This document shows positions 7,888 to 16,497 of a DNA stretch of 42,056 nt, one piece after another. The DNA comes from Candidatus Gastranaerophilales bacterium (GTDB lineage: Bacteria > Cyanobacteriota > Vampirovibrionia > Gastranaerophilales > Gastranaerophilaceae): NCBI GenBank assembly GCA_944326115.1, contig CALVCQ010000020.1, positions 1-42,056 of the forward strand. Direction: 5' to 3'. Under the pieces are notes generated by a model. The model was not told where the DNA came from, did not search any database, and saw only the letters and a program-made list of their open reading frames with translations. Numbering within the stretch: position 1 is the first letter of the stretch; every line of letters begins with the position of its first letter. The position numbers were made by a program, and so were the translations under genes.

Positions 7888-8048
7888 TGTCCGTAAATTT
7901 TTCAGTTTTTTTTAACAACGGATTTATCAAACAAAAGAAGTTTAAACCTTCACGAATAAATACACCTGAATTTTACAAACAGCATCCCGATCTTGCACCT
8001 CGTAATATCTATCTGAGAGAAGGCAGGATGATAACGCCTGAAGACTGA
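7887..8048 (+). CDS. Small hypothetical protein, 53 residues
   Basis: A short reading frame whose ATG overlaps the fabD stop codon (TAATG), the same coupled arrangement seen elsewhere in this window, which is the main reason to call it real. The product is basic and hydrophobic at the start (MSVNFSVFFNNGFIKQKK) and ends REGRMITPED. No domain is recognised. A second, weaker frame of 33 codons (8067-8168, Lys/Asn-rich) follows and I do not call it. Between fabD and fabG many bacteria have nothing or acpP; neither frame resembles ACP (no DSL motif). Confidence 0.55.
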   Translation: MSVNFSVFFNNGFIKQKKFKPSRINTPEFYKQHPDLAPRNIYLREGRMITPED

Positions 8049-8183
8049 AAAAAAACATTAAAAAGAATGGATAGAATAAACCAAATATCTGATTTTATAA
8101 ATTTGGTAAAATCTAAGCTAAAACACTTTTTTAATAAATTCAATAATAAAACAACGAAAAATCAGTAGTTTAAGGAGAAAATT

Positions 8184-8912
8184 ATGTCAGAAAAAAAAGT
8201 TGCGTTGATTACAGGTGCATCTCAAGGTATCGGAAGAGTTACTGCAATAAAACTCGCAAGCTGCGGTTATGATATTGCTATCAACTATATCGGACGTGAA
8301 GATGATGCAAAAGGCGTAAAAAAAGAGTGCGAAGCTCACGGTGTTGAAGCTGAAATATTTGAATTTGACGTAACAAATGTTGAAGCTGTAAATGCAGGCG
8401 TTGATGCTATTGTTAAAAGATTCGGCAGAATCGATGTTCTTGTAAACAATGCAGGTATTACAAAAGACGGCTTGTTCCTGAGAATGAGTCCGGATCAGTG
8501 GAATGCTGTTATAAATATCAACCTGACAGGTGCTTATAATGTTACTCATCCTGTTGTAAAAATCATGATGAAACAAAGAATCGGCTCTATTATCAATATG
8601 TCAAGTATTGTCGGTGTAATGGGCAATGCAGGTCAGGCAAACTACTCCGCTTCTAAGGCAGGTTTAATCGGTTTTACAAAATCACTCGCTAAAGAATTGG
8701 GCTCCAGAAATATCAGAGTAAACGCTGTTGCGCCCGGGTTTATCAAAACTGCCATGACAGAAGGTCTTGATAATAACGAAATATATCAGCACATTCCTTT
8801 AAGAAGAATGGGTGAGGCTGAAGATATTGCTACTGTTATCAAATTCTTAGCAGAAGACGCTACTTATGTAACAGGACAGGTAATAGGTGTTGACGGCGGT
8901 CTTGTTGTATAA
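8184..8912 (+). CDS. fabG: 3-oxoacyl-ACP reductase (FabG)
   Basis: FabG performs the NADPH-dependent first reduction of the fatty-acid elongation cycle. A classical short-chain dehydrogenase is seen: cofactor loop TGASQGIGR at the N-terminus, NNAGIT, the catalytic Ser in NMSSIVG, and YSASKAG with the catalytic Tyr and Lys; the end VTGQVIGVDGGLVV is typical of FabG. Length 242 residues. The start has a strong AAGGAG ribosome binding site. It is the last gene of the lipid cluster; no acpP, fabF or fabZ follows in this window. Confidence 0.95.
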   Translation: MSEKKVALITGASQGIGRVTAIKLASCGYDIAINYIGREDDAKGVKKECEAHGVEAEIFEFDVTNVEAVNAGVDAIVKRFGRIDVLVNNAGITKDGLFLRMSPDQWNAVININLTGAYNVTHPVVKIMMKQRIGSIINMSSIVGVMGNAGQANYSASKAGLIGFTKSLAKELGSRNIRVNAVAPGFIKTAMTEGLDNNEIYQHIPLRRMGEAEDIATVIKFLAEDATYVTGQVIGVDGGLVV

Positions 8913-8930
8913 AAAACATCTTTTTATCAA

Positions 8931-8966
8931 AAAAGAAAGAGGTATCTTTTAATACCTCTTTCTTTT
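8931..8966. terminator. Bidirectional intrinsic terminator between fabG and mnmE
   Basis: A perfect 15-bp stem (8931-8945 with 8952-8966) around a 6-nt loop. The outer part is A-rich on one arm and T-rich on the other, so it gives a U-tract in both directions and serves both convergent genes. Confidence 0.85.
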
Positions 8967-8986
8967 TCAAATATTAATATATACAG

Positions 8987-10339
8987 CTACTTGCCTATAC
9001 AAAAATGTTCAAATATATTTTCCAAAATTTCATCGGTTATAACTTCACCGGTAATTTCATCCAGCGCAAGCAATGCAGCTTTTATGTCTATAGAAATCAA
9101 ATCCTGCAATTCATTGTTATTTGCTGCAATTAAAGCGTTATTTAAAGCTGATTTTGCATGTTTAAGACACTCTTCCTGACGCTGATTAGTTACAAATTCC
9201 GTATTCATAGAATCTTTATCAATTACGGCTTCTTTGATTTTTTGTTTTAACTCTTCTATGTTAAAACCTGTTTTTGACGAAATATTTATTGCCCCAGGAT
9301 TAGGAACTTCTGCAATATCTGATTTTGCTGCAATTTTTATATGAGGCTTGTCTTGAATCATCTCATAAATAAGCGCATCATTTTCATCAAACCCCTTGCT
9401 CCAGTCAAACAAAAACAGTATCAAATCTGCATTTTCAACACAATTTTTTGTATATTCAATACCTATTGCCTCAACTTTATCAATATTTTTATTATCTCTG
9501 ATACCGGCTGTATCAATAAGTGTAACCGGTATTCCGTCAATGTCTATTGATTCTTGAATAACATCTCTCGTTGTACCGGGGATTTCCGTAACAATAGCTC
9601 TGTCCAGATTGAGTAAAGCATTAAACAAAGAAGATTTACCCGCATTGGGACATCCTGCTATTGCAATTTTTATTCCCTGCCGCATAATATTTGAGGCATT
9701 GGCATTTTTTAAAATATTATTAATTCTTTCAATATTTTTGCTGCATTCATCTGTCAAATATGAATATTCCGGTTCTCTGACATCTTCCGGAAAATCTACA
9801 GCGGCTATTATCCGTGAATACAGGGTAAATAATGAAGATTTTATCTCTTTTATTTGCTTTGCCAAAGCGCCGGAAAGATTATTTGCACTTTTTTGGGCAA
9901 AATCAGAGGTTTTTGCATGGATAATATCAAGGACAGCTTCTGCCTGTGATAAATCCATTTTTTTATTTAAAAAAGCACGTTTTGTAAATTCTCCTCTTTG
10001 AGCAAGTCTTGCACCATTTTTAAGTGTCAAATCAAGAATTCTTTTTACTACTTTAGGACCGCCATGGCACTGGATTTCTGTTACATCTTCCCCTGTATAA
10101 CTATTTGGAGATTTAAATGCAAGAACTATAACCTCATCAATTTTTTTATCTTCTTCCATTATCCATCCGTGATGAATTTTTCCGGCTGTTAAATGTTTAT
10201 CGGAATTTATTGATAAAGAAAATATTCTTTCAGTAATTTCAAAAGCTTTTTCTCCGGAGATACGGATAACACCAACCCCTCCGGTTCCAAGAGGAGTTGT
10301 TATTGCTGATATAGTTTCAAATTCGTAATTTATATTCAT
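8987..10339 (-). CDS. mnmE: tRNA-5-carboxymethylaminomethyl-uridine GTPase MnmE
   Basis: MnmE works with MnmG to modify the wobble uridine (U34) of certain tRNAs. Its parts are clear: an N-terminal tetrahydrofolate-binding domain (ITTPLGTGGVGVIRISG), a central helical domain, and an inserted G domain with P-loop GCPNAGKSSLFNALL, switch PGTTRD, DTAGI, and a guanine site AAKSD. The C-terminal FCIGK is the invariant CxGK motif whose Cys is needed for modification. 450 residues is normal. It is transcribed toward fabG. mnmG is not nearby. Confidence 0.96.
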   Translation of the reverse strand: MNINYEFETISAITTPLGTGGVGVIRISGEKAFEITERIFSLSINSDKHLTAGKIHHGWIMEEDKKIDEVIVLAFKSPNSYTGEDVTEIQCHGGPKVVKRILDLTLKNGARLAQRGEFTKRAFLNKKMDLSQAEAVLDIIHAKTSDFAQKSANNLSGALAKQIKEIKSSLFTLYSRIIAAVDFPEDVREPEYSYLTDECSKNIERINNILKNANASNIMRQGIKIAIAGCPNAGKSSLFNALLNLDRAIVTEIPGTTRDVIQESIDIDGIPVTLIDTAGIRDNKNIDKVEAIGIEYTKNCVENADLILFLFDWSKGFDENDALIYEMIQDKPHIKIAAKSDIAEVPNPGAINISSKTGFNIEELKQKIKEAVIDKDSMNTEFVTNQRQEECLKHAKSALNNALIAANNNELQDLISIDIKAALLALDEITGEVITDEILENIFEHFCIGK

Positions 10340-10440
10340 ATCCAGATAGTAGTATCAACAGGCTGTATTTTCAATGAATATATATAATTGTAAAGTTATT
10401 ATTGGTCTATATTGCGCTTTTCTTATTCAATATTGAGTTC
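10340..10440. other. Spacer upstream of mnmE, nothing recognised
   Basis: AT-rich DNA holding the presumed mnmE promoter on the minus strand. I could not assign convincing -35/-10 boxes. Confidence 0.4.
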
Positions 10441-10656
10441 CTGTACATTTTATTAAGAAATATTACAAAATAATGAATTTATTGTTTCAAAAAGTCAATT
10501 ATTTCTTACGTAAATACTTTATATATATACGAGAGATAAAAAGAGAAATTAAAGAGAGAAATAATTTTAAAACACATATATTACATACACTGACCTACCA
10601 CACTAACCTACACACTTACTTACTACTTACACACGAGGAATCAAACAAGATTCGAC
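10441..10656 (+). ncRNA. Candidate small RNA, G-poor tract ending in an intrinsic terminator
   Basis: No conserved coding frame is apparent. The stretch from about 10570 to 10633 is almost free of G and rich in CA and CTA steps (for example CCTACCACACTAACCTACAC), and it runs directly to a strong terminator (10657-10685) on the plus strand with no plus-strand gene before it. The repeated ACCTAC-type words could pair with Shine-Dalgarno sequences. The 5' end is not defined. Inference only. Confidence 0.3.
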
Positions 10657-10685
10657 GGGAATTCATTATGAATTCCCTTTTTTTT
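10657..10685 (+). terminator. Strong rho-independent terminator with no upstream gene
   Basis: Stem GGGAATTCA / TGAATTCCC (9 bp, 3-nt loop) followed by eight T. Reads on the plus strand; there is no plus-strand gene upstream back to fabG. Confidence 0.8.
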
Positions 10686-10782
10686 AATTTATATTGCGTT
10701 AAGCAGCGACAACTGCGACACTGGATTAGATAATTTATTCATTCTTAAATTTTTCTTTAGCTCGTATATGCCAGCTTAAAAA

Positions 10783-10930
10783 AAGCAAATCCGCTGTCTT
10801 GGATTATTGGCGTTCGTAAGGTTTGGTATTCCGTTTCGAAATTTTATTCTAAAATTTTTCCATTTCATCGACCTTGCTCACATGGCTGTTCGCTCACTTC
10901 GTTCGTCTTCACAGCTGCTCTTTCACTGTT
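10783..10930 (+). repeat. Dispersed repeat, module B copy
   Basis: GTCTTGGATTATTGGCGTTC (10796 on) and about 95 following bases recur at about 40038-40135 and 41983-42056. Here the head box TCATATAGTCAACTGAC is absent, so this is a headless copy. A short word GCAAATCCGCTG from its left edge is repeated at about 11016. No gene in 10690-11096. Confidence 0.75.
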
Positions 10931-11098
10931 TACAAATCAATAATACAAAGAAAAACCATTGATAATTTCGTGAAGCCATTTTGCACGTTTCGCCCAAGCT
11001 CAACGGCAAAAGAAGGCAAATCCGCTGCATGATAAATATTAAAAAGTATATATACATTTTAATAACAATTTTGGTCATCGACTTACGCAATATATACA

Positions 11099-11135
11099 AA
11101 AATGACGGAATATATAAAATATTCCGCCATTTTTA
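11099..11135 (-). terminator. Terminator of the prepilin gene
   Basis: An interrupted hairpin (GGAATAT / ATATTCC core, CG and TGNC-type outer pairs with one mismatch, A/T-rich ends) that yields a U-rich tail on the minus strand, 17 nt after the prepilin stop codon. Confidence 0.65.
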
Positions 11136-11151
11136 TTTTACGTTATTACTT

Positions 11152-13158
11152 TTACCATTCGATAATTACAGCACCCGGTGCACCCATACCGCCTTTGCCT
11201 TTGAGTCCGAGAGTGTTGCTGCTTCCGCCGCCGCCACCGCCTGCGCCAAAGTAGGTTCCGTTACCTCCATCAGTACAGTTTGCAGGAATTACTTGTGTTT
11301 CTGTTGCTTGATATGTATAAGGTGCTCCTGGTTCATATTCATTGCACACAAAATCACCCTTTTTAAGACTGTAAAAACCTTCATTCGGAACCATTGATGA
11401 TTGTTTTTCATAATAGTCTCCTGAAAAAACTACATCATAAGAATGCATAAAAGCCCCTACGGCTTCATTGCTGGCTGTTATGTCAGTCAAATTATAATAT
11501 TGGTTTTGCATAAAGCCGAGAAAGTTTTGATAATTCATTTCATAGTTGCCATGTTCTGCATCTGATTGTGCCGAATTATATACATAGCCAAGACAATAAA
11601 ATCCGTTAATAGGACAGGTTATTTTTCTGTCACTTGAAGAGTAATTAGTTTTTGTAGATACACCACCAACATAGTAAAATCCTGCTTTACATTTGTCGGA
11701 TGGTAAATACCCTGTTTTTTGAACTGTAACAGTTTTGTACTCAGTAGCTTTGCACTGACCGCCTGCACCTCCGCCTTTGTCAAGCCACAGAGAGTTTTTA
11801 CCTGACTCACCGCTTACATATCCTGCGTCAGCAGCAATTGCTTCACCGGTTGTGCCTTTTTTGCCAAACTGACTTGTGATTACTCTGGCAGCATTACCCT
11901 GTGAGTCATAAATTGTAGCTTTAGTTTGTTTGCCGTCTTCGCCGGATTTACCGCCCTGACCGACTGTAGCTACCAGCTTGCCTTTTATATTTGCAACAAC
12001 CGCTGTTTCAAGAGGTGAAGATTCTCCGCCTTTACCAGGTTTCTGTATTACCTGCCAGAGAACTACACGTCCTGCTTCACCGGTCTTTCCTGTAGACTGT
12101 GAATATTGAGCACCATAGCCGCCTGCGCCAAACGAACCGTATGCAGTATCACCCCAGAATTCTTTCGGTATGGATATACCTGTATTTGTAAATCCGAAAT
12201 AAGTATTATTTATCATCTGCTCATTTCCAATTGTTATACTGCCATGGTATCCGTTAAATTTGGTATTTTGAGACCATCTTCTGTTTGTATTGGTACGACC
12301 TGATACACCGACACTTGAATAAAATGTCTTTAAGAAGCTATTATAAGTACTATTTATAGAGAATGTACCGCCTACACCACCATCACCGCACTTAGGATCA
12401 GCTCCGCCAGAATTTTTGGTGGAACGACCGCTTTGTCCTGAACCGGCTGCTACAAAGTTAATATCGTTATTGAAACCAAATGTTGACCAATGTAAATCTC
12501 TGCCATATGCATATTCGCAATTTCTACCGCCATCAGAAACTGCTGCGGATGAATTAGCTACATTTGGCACTGAAGCCTTATAGATATTGGAGTAATTGAG
12601 TTTTACTTCACCAATCCAGTATCCGCCAGCTCCGCCCTGTCCGCCAATACCGCAATTAGGACAGCCATCAGAATCATCAGAACCGGAACCACCGCCGCCG
12701 TTGCCGATAACAGCAAGACGATATGTCCCTGTTTCAGGATTGGCTAGTATTTCGGATTCCCCATTACCAACATCAAGATATATTTTTCTTTCGGAGATAC
12801 CTTCTGCTCCGCCTCCGCCTCCGCCAATAACTGTAACGCCAAAGTTTTTAGCTTGCAATGGAGGGGTAAACGTACATGATGAACCGTCTCCTGCCAGTTC
12901 CCATGTAGAGGGGTCATTTATATCTCCTTCCGATGTTTGAGAGTTATAATAGACATGTTTGTAAGACGTGATGTTACCGTCTTTATCATATTGCGGTGCC
13001 AGTGTACATATCCACTGTCCCGAGCCGCCGTCTGTAATTTGTCTTTTCTTTTTTGTCAATATAGGAATTGACGCAAGTGTAATTAAACATACGATTAGCA
13101 GTGTAATCAGTGCTTCAGCAAGTGAAAAACCAAATTTCTTATTTGTTTCTTTTTTCAT
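11152..13158 (-). CDS. Giant glycine-rich prepilin-like protein (type IV pilin / type II pseudopilin leader)
   Basis: The 668-residue product starts with a class III leader: basic residues, then the prepilin-peptidase site KKFG/FSLAEALITLL (Phe at +1, Glu at +5) and a hydrophobic helix to about residue 30 ending ILTKKKRQ. After this comes a huge extracellular domain with many Gly runs (GGGGGGAEG, GNGGGGSG, GAGGYGAQ, a GGGGGG run near the C-terminus) and scattered Cys. Ordinary major pilins have 130-200 residues. I placed the start at 13158 because GGAG lies 7-8 nt upstream and the leader then has the right length; the longer frame to 13215 adds a poor leader. No pilus assembly genes adjoin it. 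Surface appendage, adhesin or predation structure are possibilities. Confidence 0.8.
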   Translation of the reverse strand: MKKETNKKFGFSLAEALITLLIVCLITLASIPILTKKKRQITDGGSGQWICTLAPQYDKDGNITSYKHVYYNSQTSEGDINDPSTWELAGDGSSCTFTPPLQAKNFGVTVIGGGGGGAEGISERKIYLDVGNGESEILANPETGTYRLAVIGNGGGGSGSDDSDGCPNCGIGGQGGAGGYWIGEVKLNYSNIYKASVPNVANSSAAVSDGGRNCEYAYGRDLHWSTFGFNNDINFVAAGSGQSGRSTKNSGGADPKCGDGGVGGTFSINSTYNSFLKTFYSSVGVSGRTNTNRRWSQNTKFNGYHGSITIGNEQMINNTYFGFTNTGISIPKEFWGDTAYGSFGAGGYGAQYSQSTGKTGEAGRVVLWQVIQKPGKGGESSPLETAVVANIKGKLVATVGQGGKSGEDGKQTKATIYDSQGNAARVITSQFGKKGTTGEAIAADAGYVSGESGKNSLWLDKGGGAGGQCKATEYKTVTVQKTGYLPSDKCKAGFYYVGGVSTKTNYSSSDRKITCPINGFYCLGYVYNSAQSDAEHGNYEMNYQNFLGFMQNQYYNLTDITASNEAVGAFMHSYDVVFSGDYYEKQSSMVPNEGFYSLKKGDFVCNEYEPGAPYTYQATETQVIPANCTDGGNGTYFGAGGGGGGSSNTLGLKGKGGMGAPGAVIIEW

Positions 13159-13287
13159 ATAAACTCCAGACTTATGCTGTAAACTTAAATTTTTTATTAA
13201 ATTTAATATATACAATTATTATACCCAATATTATATATTTTATAACATTAATTTTCAACTTATAAATTAGTTCTGTACGGGGCTAAT

Positions 13288-13504
13288 ATACAACTTTACA
13301 CAAAATATTCTCTAAATACAGCTATTATGCCACCCTTATATATGTCACATACAACACTGAACATGATTGACTGTTTTTGCCGGAATCTTTGAATTCATGC
13401 AAAACGTCCTGTATTCTACGGAGGCTTAGCGCCGGCAAAATTTCGAAGCAAGTACAAAATAACATTATAGCTGTATTTCGAGAATATTTTGTGTAAAGTT
13501 GTAT
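13288..13504. mobile_element. MITE-like element with 42-bp terminal inverted repeats
   Basis: Ends 13288-13329 and 13463-13504 are inverted repeats, 40 of 42 positions identical. Both ends contain the TTTACACAAAATATTC core. Inside, a second inverted pair TTTTGCCGG (13375-13383) and CCGGCAAAA (13432-13440) adds structure. No transposase is encoded (217 bp). Both ends can be read with a flanking TA dinucleotide, compatible with TA target duplication; no longer target duplication is visible. It lies 10 nt after the clpB stop codon and may act as its terminator. Confidence 0.8.
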
Positions 13505-13514
13505 GTAAGTATCA

Positions 13515-16121
13515 TTACTTAAATACAATCTCATCATTATCTGTATCTACGGTAATTGTATCCCCTTCTTTGAATTTACCAGCAAGAATTTCTTTTGCAA
13601 GAGGATTTTCGACCAGCTGTCTGATAGTTCTTTTTAGCGGTCTTGCTCCGTAAACAGGATTGAATCCCTGAGTTGCTAGCAATTCTTTTGCATCCTCAGT
13701 AATTTCAAGTTTTATATCTCTGTCTGCAAAGAGTCTGGTCAGTCCGGAAAAATAAATATCGACTATAGATTTTAACTGCTGTAATGTCAATGCTTTGAAG
13801 AAAACAATTTCGTCTATTCTGTTTAAGAATTCCGGTTTAAACTGTTCTTTCATAAGCTCCATAACCTGATCTTTTGTCTGCTCAAAATCTTTTTCTGACA
13901 GCATTGAATTAAGACTATTTTCAAGTATAATAGAGCTTCCTATATTACTTGTCATAATAATCAGTGTATTTTTAAAATCGACTGTTCTTCCTTTAGAGTC
14001 AGTCAAACGTCCGTCATCAAGAATCTGCAGCATTATATTGAATACATCCGGATGAGCTTTTTCAATTTCATCAAAAAGCACAACAGAATAAGGTTTACGT
14101 CTTACTGCTTCTGTTAACTGTCCTCCTTCATCGTATCCCACATATCCGGGAGGCGCACCTACAAGTCTTGCGACAGAATGTTTTTCCATATACTCTGACA
14201 TATCAATTCTGATAAGTGCATCTTCATCATTAAACAAAAATTCCGCTAATGATTTTGCAAGTTCTGTTTTACCAACACCAGTCGGTCCTAAAAAGATGAA
14301 TGAACCGATAGGACGTTTAGGGTCTTTTAAGCCTGAACGGGCACGTCTTACGGCATCGGATACTACAATAACTGCCTCATCCTGTCCGATTACACGTTTA
14401 TGCAAAAATTCTTCCATTCGAAGAAGCTTATCACGTTCGCTTTCGACTAGTCTTGATACTTCTATACCAGTCCATTTGCTAACGACTTCTGCAATATCAT
14501 CCTCATCAACTTCTTCTTTTAAAAGCTGATTTTTGGGTTTTTCTTTTACATTTTTTTGGACTTCTTCCAGTTTTTTCTGCAGTTCTATCATTTTTCCGTA
14601 TTTCAATTCTGCAGCACGCTCTAAATCAGCGTCACGCTCTGCAATATCAATCTGAGCCCTTGTTTTTTCGATTTCTTCTTTGATTTGAGCCTCGTCCATA
14701 ATATTGCTTTTTTCGAGTTCCCACTGTGTTTTCAGTTTTGTGAGTTTTTCATCAAGTTCATTTATAGTTTTATTCAAACCATCGATTTTCTTAACATTGT
14801 CTTCTGTCTGGTCTTCTTTTTGCAAAGCTTTTCTTTCAATTTCAAGCTGCATTTTTTGGCGAACAAGAGAATCTATTTCTTCAGGCATGGAATCAATATC
14901 TATTCTCAAAGCGGAAGCAGCTTCGTCTATAAGGTCAATAGCCTTATCCGGTAGAAATCTGTCAGTAATGTATCTGTCAGAAAGTTTTGCCGCAGCAACA
15001 AGAGCCGAATCTTTGATTCTTATACCATGATGAACTTCATAACGTTCTTTAAGCCCTCTTAAAATACTTATTGTATCTTCGACAGAAGGTTCATCAACCA
15101 TAACAGGCTGAAATCTTCTTTCAAGAGCGGCGTCTTTTTCTATATACTTTCTGTATTCATTTATTGTTGTAGCACCGACCGTTCTTAAAACACCACGTGC
15201 AAGCATTGGTTTTAGGAGATTACCTGCATCCATAGAACCTTCTGTAGCACCGGCACCGACTACAGTATGCAATTCATCTATAAACAATATAATTTCGCCG
15301 TCAGAAGCCTCAACTTCTTTCAACACAGCTTTTAATCGCTCTTCAAATTCTCCTCTGAATTTTGCACCGGCAACCAGCGCACCTAAATCAAGAGCTATAA
15401 GCTGTGTATTTTTAAGGCTTTCCGGAACATCCCCTCTTACTATCCTTTGAGCAAGACCTTCTACAATAGCTGTTTTACCGACACCGGGTTCACCAATTAA
15501 TACAGGATTGTTTTTAGTACGTCTGTTTAAAACCTGAATTACACGTCTAACCTCTTCATCTCTGCCTATTACAGGATCAAGTTTGCCTCGTTGAGCTAAT
15601 TTTGTAAGGTTTTGAGAATATTTTTCAAGTGCTTTGAATTTTTCTTCGGAATCCTTTGAGTCCACTTTATTTTGTCCCCTTATTTTCTTCATTTCATTCA
15701 AAATTTTGTTTCTTGTAACACCAAAATTTTCAAGAAGCGTTTTAATTTTTGAACCCTGTAATTCTGTCATTGCAAGAAGAATATGTTCGATACTAATATA
15801 TGTGTCTTTCAAAGATTCAGCCTCTACCTGCGCCATATCAAGAAGGTTTATTGTTTCCTGTGAAAGATAAAGCTGCTGTGTATTTACAGGTTGTTCTACT
15901 CTTGGAAGATTATTTAATTCTGACATTACAGCATCGACAAACTGCGGACGGGCAAGTTTTAAAGCTTCCATATAGTCGCCGGAAATACCTTCTTTTGCCT
16001 GAAGCATTGCCATCATAATATGTGATGGCTCAAGCTGGGTATTTTGAAATTTTGCCATTAATTGCTGCGCTGAAAACATTATCTCCTGTGCTTGATTCGT
16101 TAATTTATTAAAATCTATCAT
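13515..16121 (-). CDS. clpB: ATP-dependent disaggregase ClpB
   Basis: A ring-forming AAA+ chaperone that, with DnaK, pulls polypeptides out of aggregates. The 868-residue length, the ClpN repeats, the first AAA module ([18 protein letters not shown] Walker A, LFIDELHT Walker B), the long coiled-coil M-domain at about residues 405-525 and the second AAA module ([31 protein letters not shown]) all identify ClpB and not ClpA/ClpC. The start is the ATG at 16121: GAGGTG sits 6-7 nt upstream, while the GTG at 16130 would be inside that site. No CIRCE operator was seen upstream. Confidence 0.96.
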   Translation of the reverse strand: MIDFNKLTNQAQEIMFSAQQLMAKFQNTQLEPSHIMMAMLQAKEGISGDYMEALKLARPQFVDAVMSELNNLPRVEQPVNTQQLYLSQETINLLDMAQVEAESLKDTYISIEHILLAMTELQGSKIKTLLENFGVTRNKILNEMKKIRGQNKVDSKDSEEKFKALEKYSQNLTKLAQRGKLDPVIGRDEEVRRVIQVLNRRTKNNPVLIGEPGVGKTAIVEGLAQRIVRGDVPESLKNTQLIALDLGALVAGAKFRGEFEERLKAVLKEVEASDGEIILFIDELHTVVGAGATEGSMDAGNLLKPMLARGVLRTVGATTINEYRKYIEKDAALERRFQPVMVDEPSVEDTISILRGLKERYEVHHGIRIKDSALVAAAKLSDRYITDRFLPDKAIDLIDEAASALRIDIDSMPEEIDSLVRQKMQLEIERKALQKEDQTEDNVKKIDGLNKTINELDEKLTKLKTQWELEKSNIMDEAQIKEEIEKTRAQIDIAERDADLERAAELKYGKMIELQKKLEEVQKNVKEKPKNQLLKEEVDEDDIAEVVSKWTGIEVSRLVESERDKLLRMEEFLHKRVIGQDEAVIVVSDAVRRARSGLKDPKRPIGSFIFLGPTGVGKTELAKSLAEFLFNDEDALIRIDMSEYMEKHSVARLVGAPPGYVGYDEGGQLTEAVRRKPYSVVLFDEIEKAHPDVFNIMLQILDDGRLTDSKGRTVDFKNTLIIMTSNIGSSIILENSLNSMLSEKDFEQTKDQVMELMKEQFKPEFLNRIDEIVFFKALTLQQLKSIVDIYFSGLTRLFADRDIKLEITEDAKELLATQGFNPVYGARPLKRTIRQLVENPLAKEILAGKFKEGDTITVDTDNDEIVFK

Positions 16122-16215
16122 TGTTAACACCTCACTAAATAATTTTATATTTTTATTTTAATAAGATTTTTTTTAAAATCAGCAAAAATTAATTTTTATT
16201 TAATGATTAATATTT
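16122..16215. other. AT-rich leader of clpB
   Basis: Over 80 percent A+T. The clpB ribosome binding site lies here; promoter boxes are not distinct. Confidence 0.4.
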
Positions 16216-16390
16216 TCATATCGTCAACTGACTCCGACTACTTATTGAACCTGTGCATTAATCAAGTCTATTCATTACAACAAGTCCGGCACAGGCAGCA
16301 AGTGCATTGGGTCACTTCCACAAAATGCTAGACTTGGAGTCATTCTCACTCCGTGTACCACTTCTACAAGCGAGACCGCCTCAGACAATT
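16216..16390 (+). repeat. Dispersed repeat, head plus diverged tail A
   Basis: Head TCATATCGTCAACTGACTCC and tail ending CCTCAGACAATT, closely like 291-512 but with a shorter middle. It fills most of the gap between clpB and the 277-residue gene. Confidence 0.8.
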
Positions 16391-16420
16391 AAATAAGAAG
16401 AAATAAACATAAGAAAAATC

Positions 16421-16457
16421 AAAACGTCCCCGTAATAAATATACAGAGGACGTTTTT
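16421..16457 (-). terminator. Terminator downstream of the 16498-17331 gene
   Basis: Arms AAAACGTCC (16421-16429) and GGACGTTTT (16448-16456) around an 18-nt loop. The minus-strand transcript ends in a U-rich tract. It can also work on the plus strand. Confidence 0.65.
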
Positions 16458-16497
16458 TATAATTATATTGTAATCAAACTACAATATATTAACCTTA

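Noticed and set aside
10473-10733. An 86-codon frame across the G-poor tract
   Set aside because: It runs through the strong terminator at 10657-10685 and lacks a ribosome binding site.
10981-11397. A 138-codon plus-strand frame over the 3' end of the prepilin gene
   Set aside because: Antisense shadow of Gly-rich codons, crosses the prepilin terminator.
13288-13504. A complete IS256-type insertion sequence
   Set aside because: Only 217 bp with no transposase and no 8-bp target duplication visible.
13325-13537. A 70-codon minus-strand frame inside the MITE-like element
   Set aside because: It overlaps the end of clpB and is read from the inverted repeats; no transposase motif.
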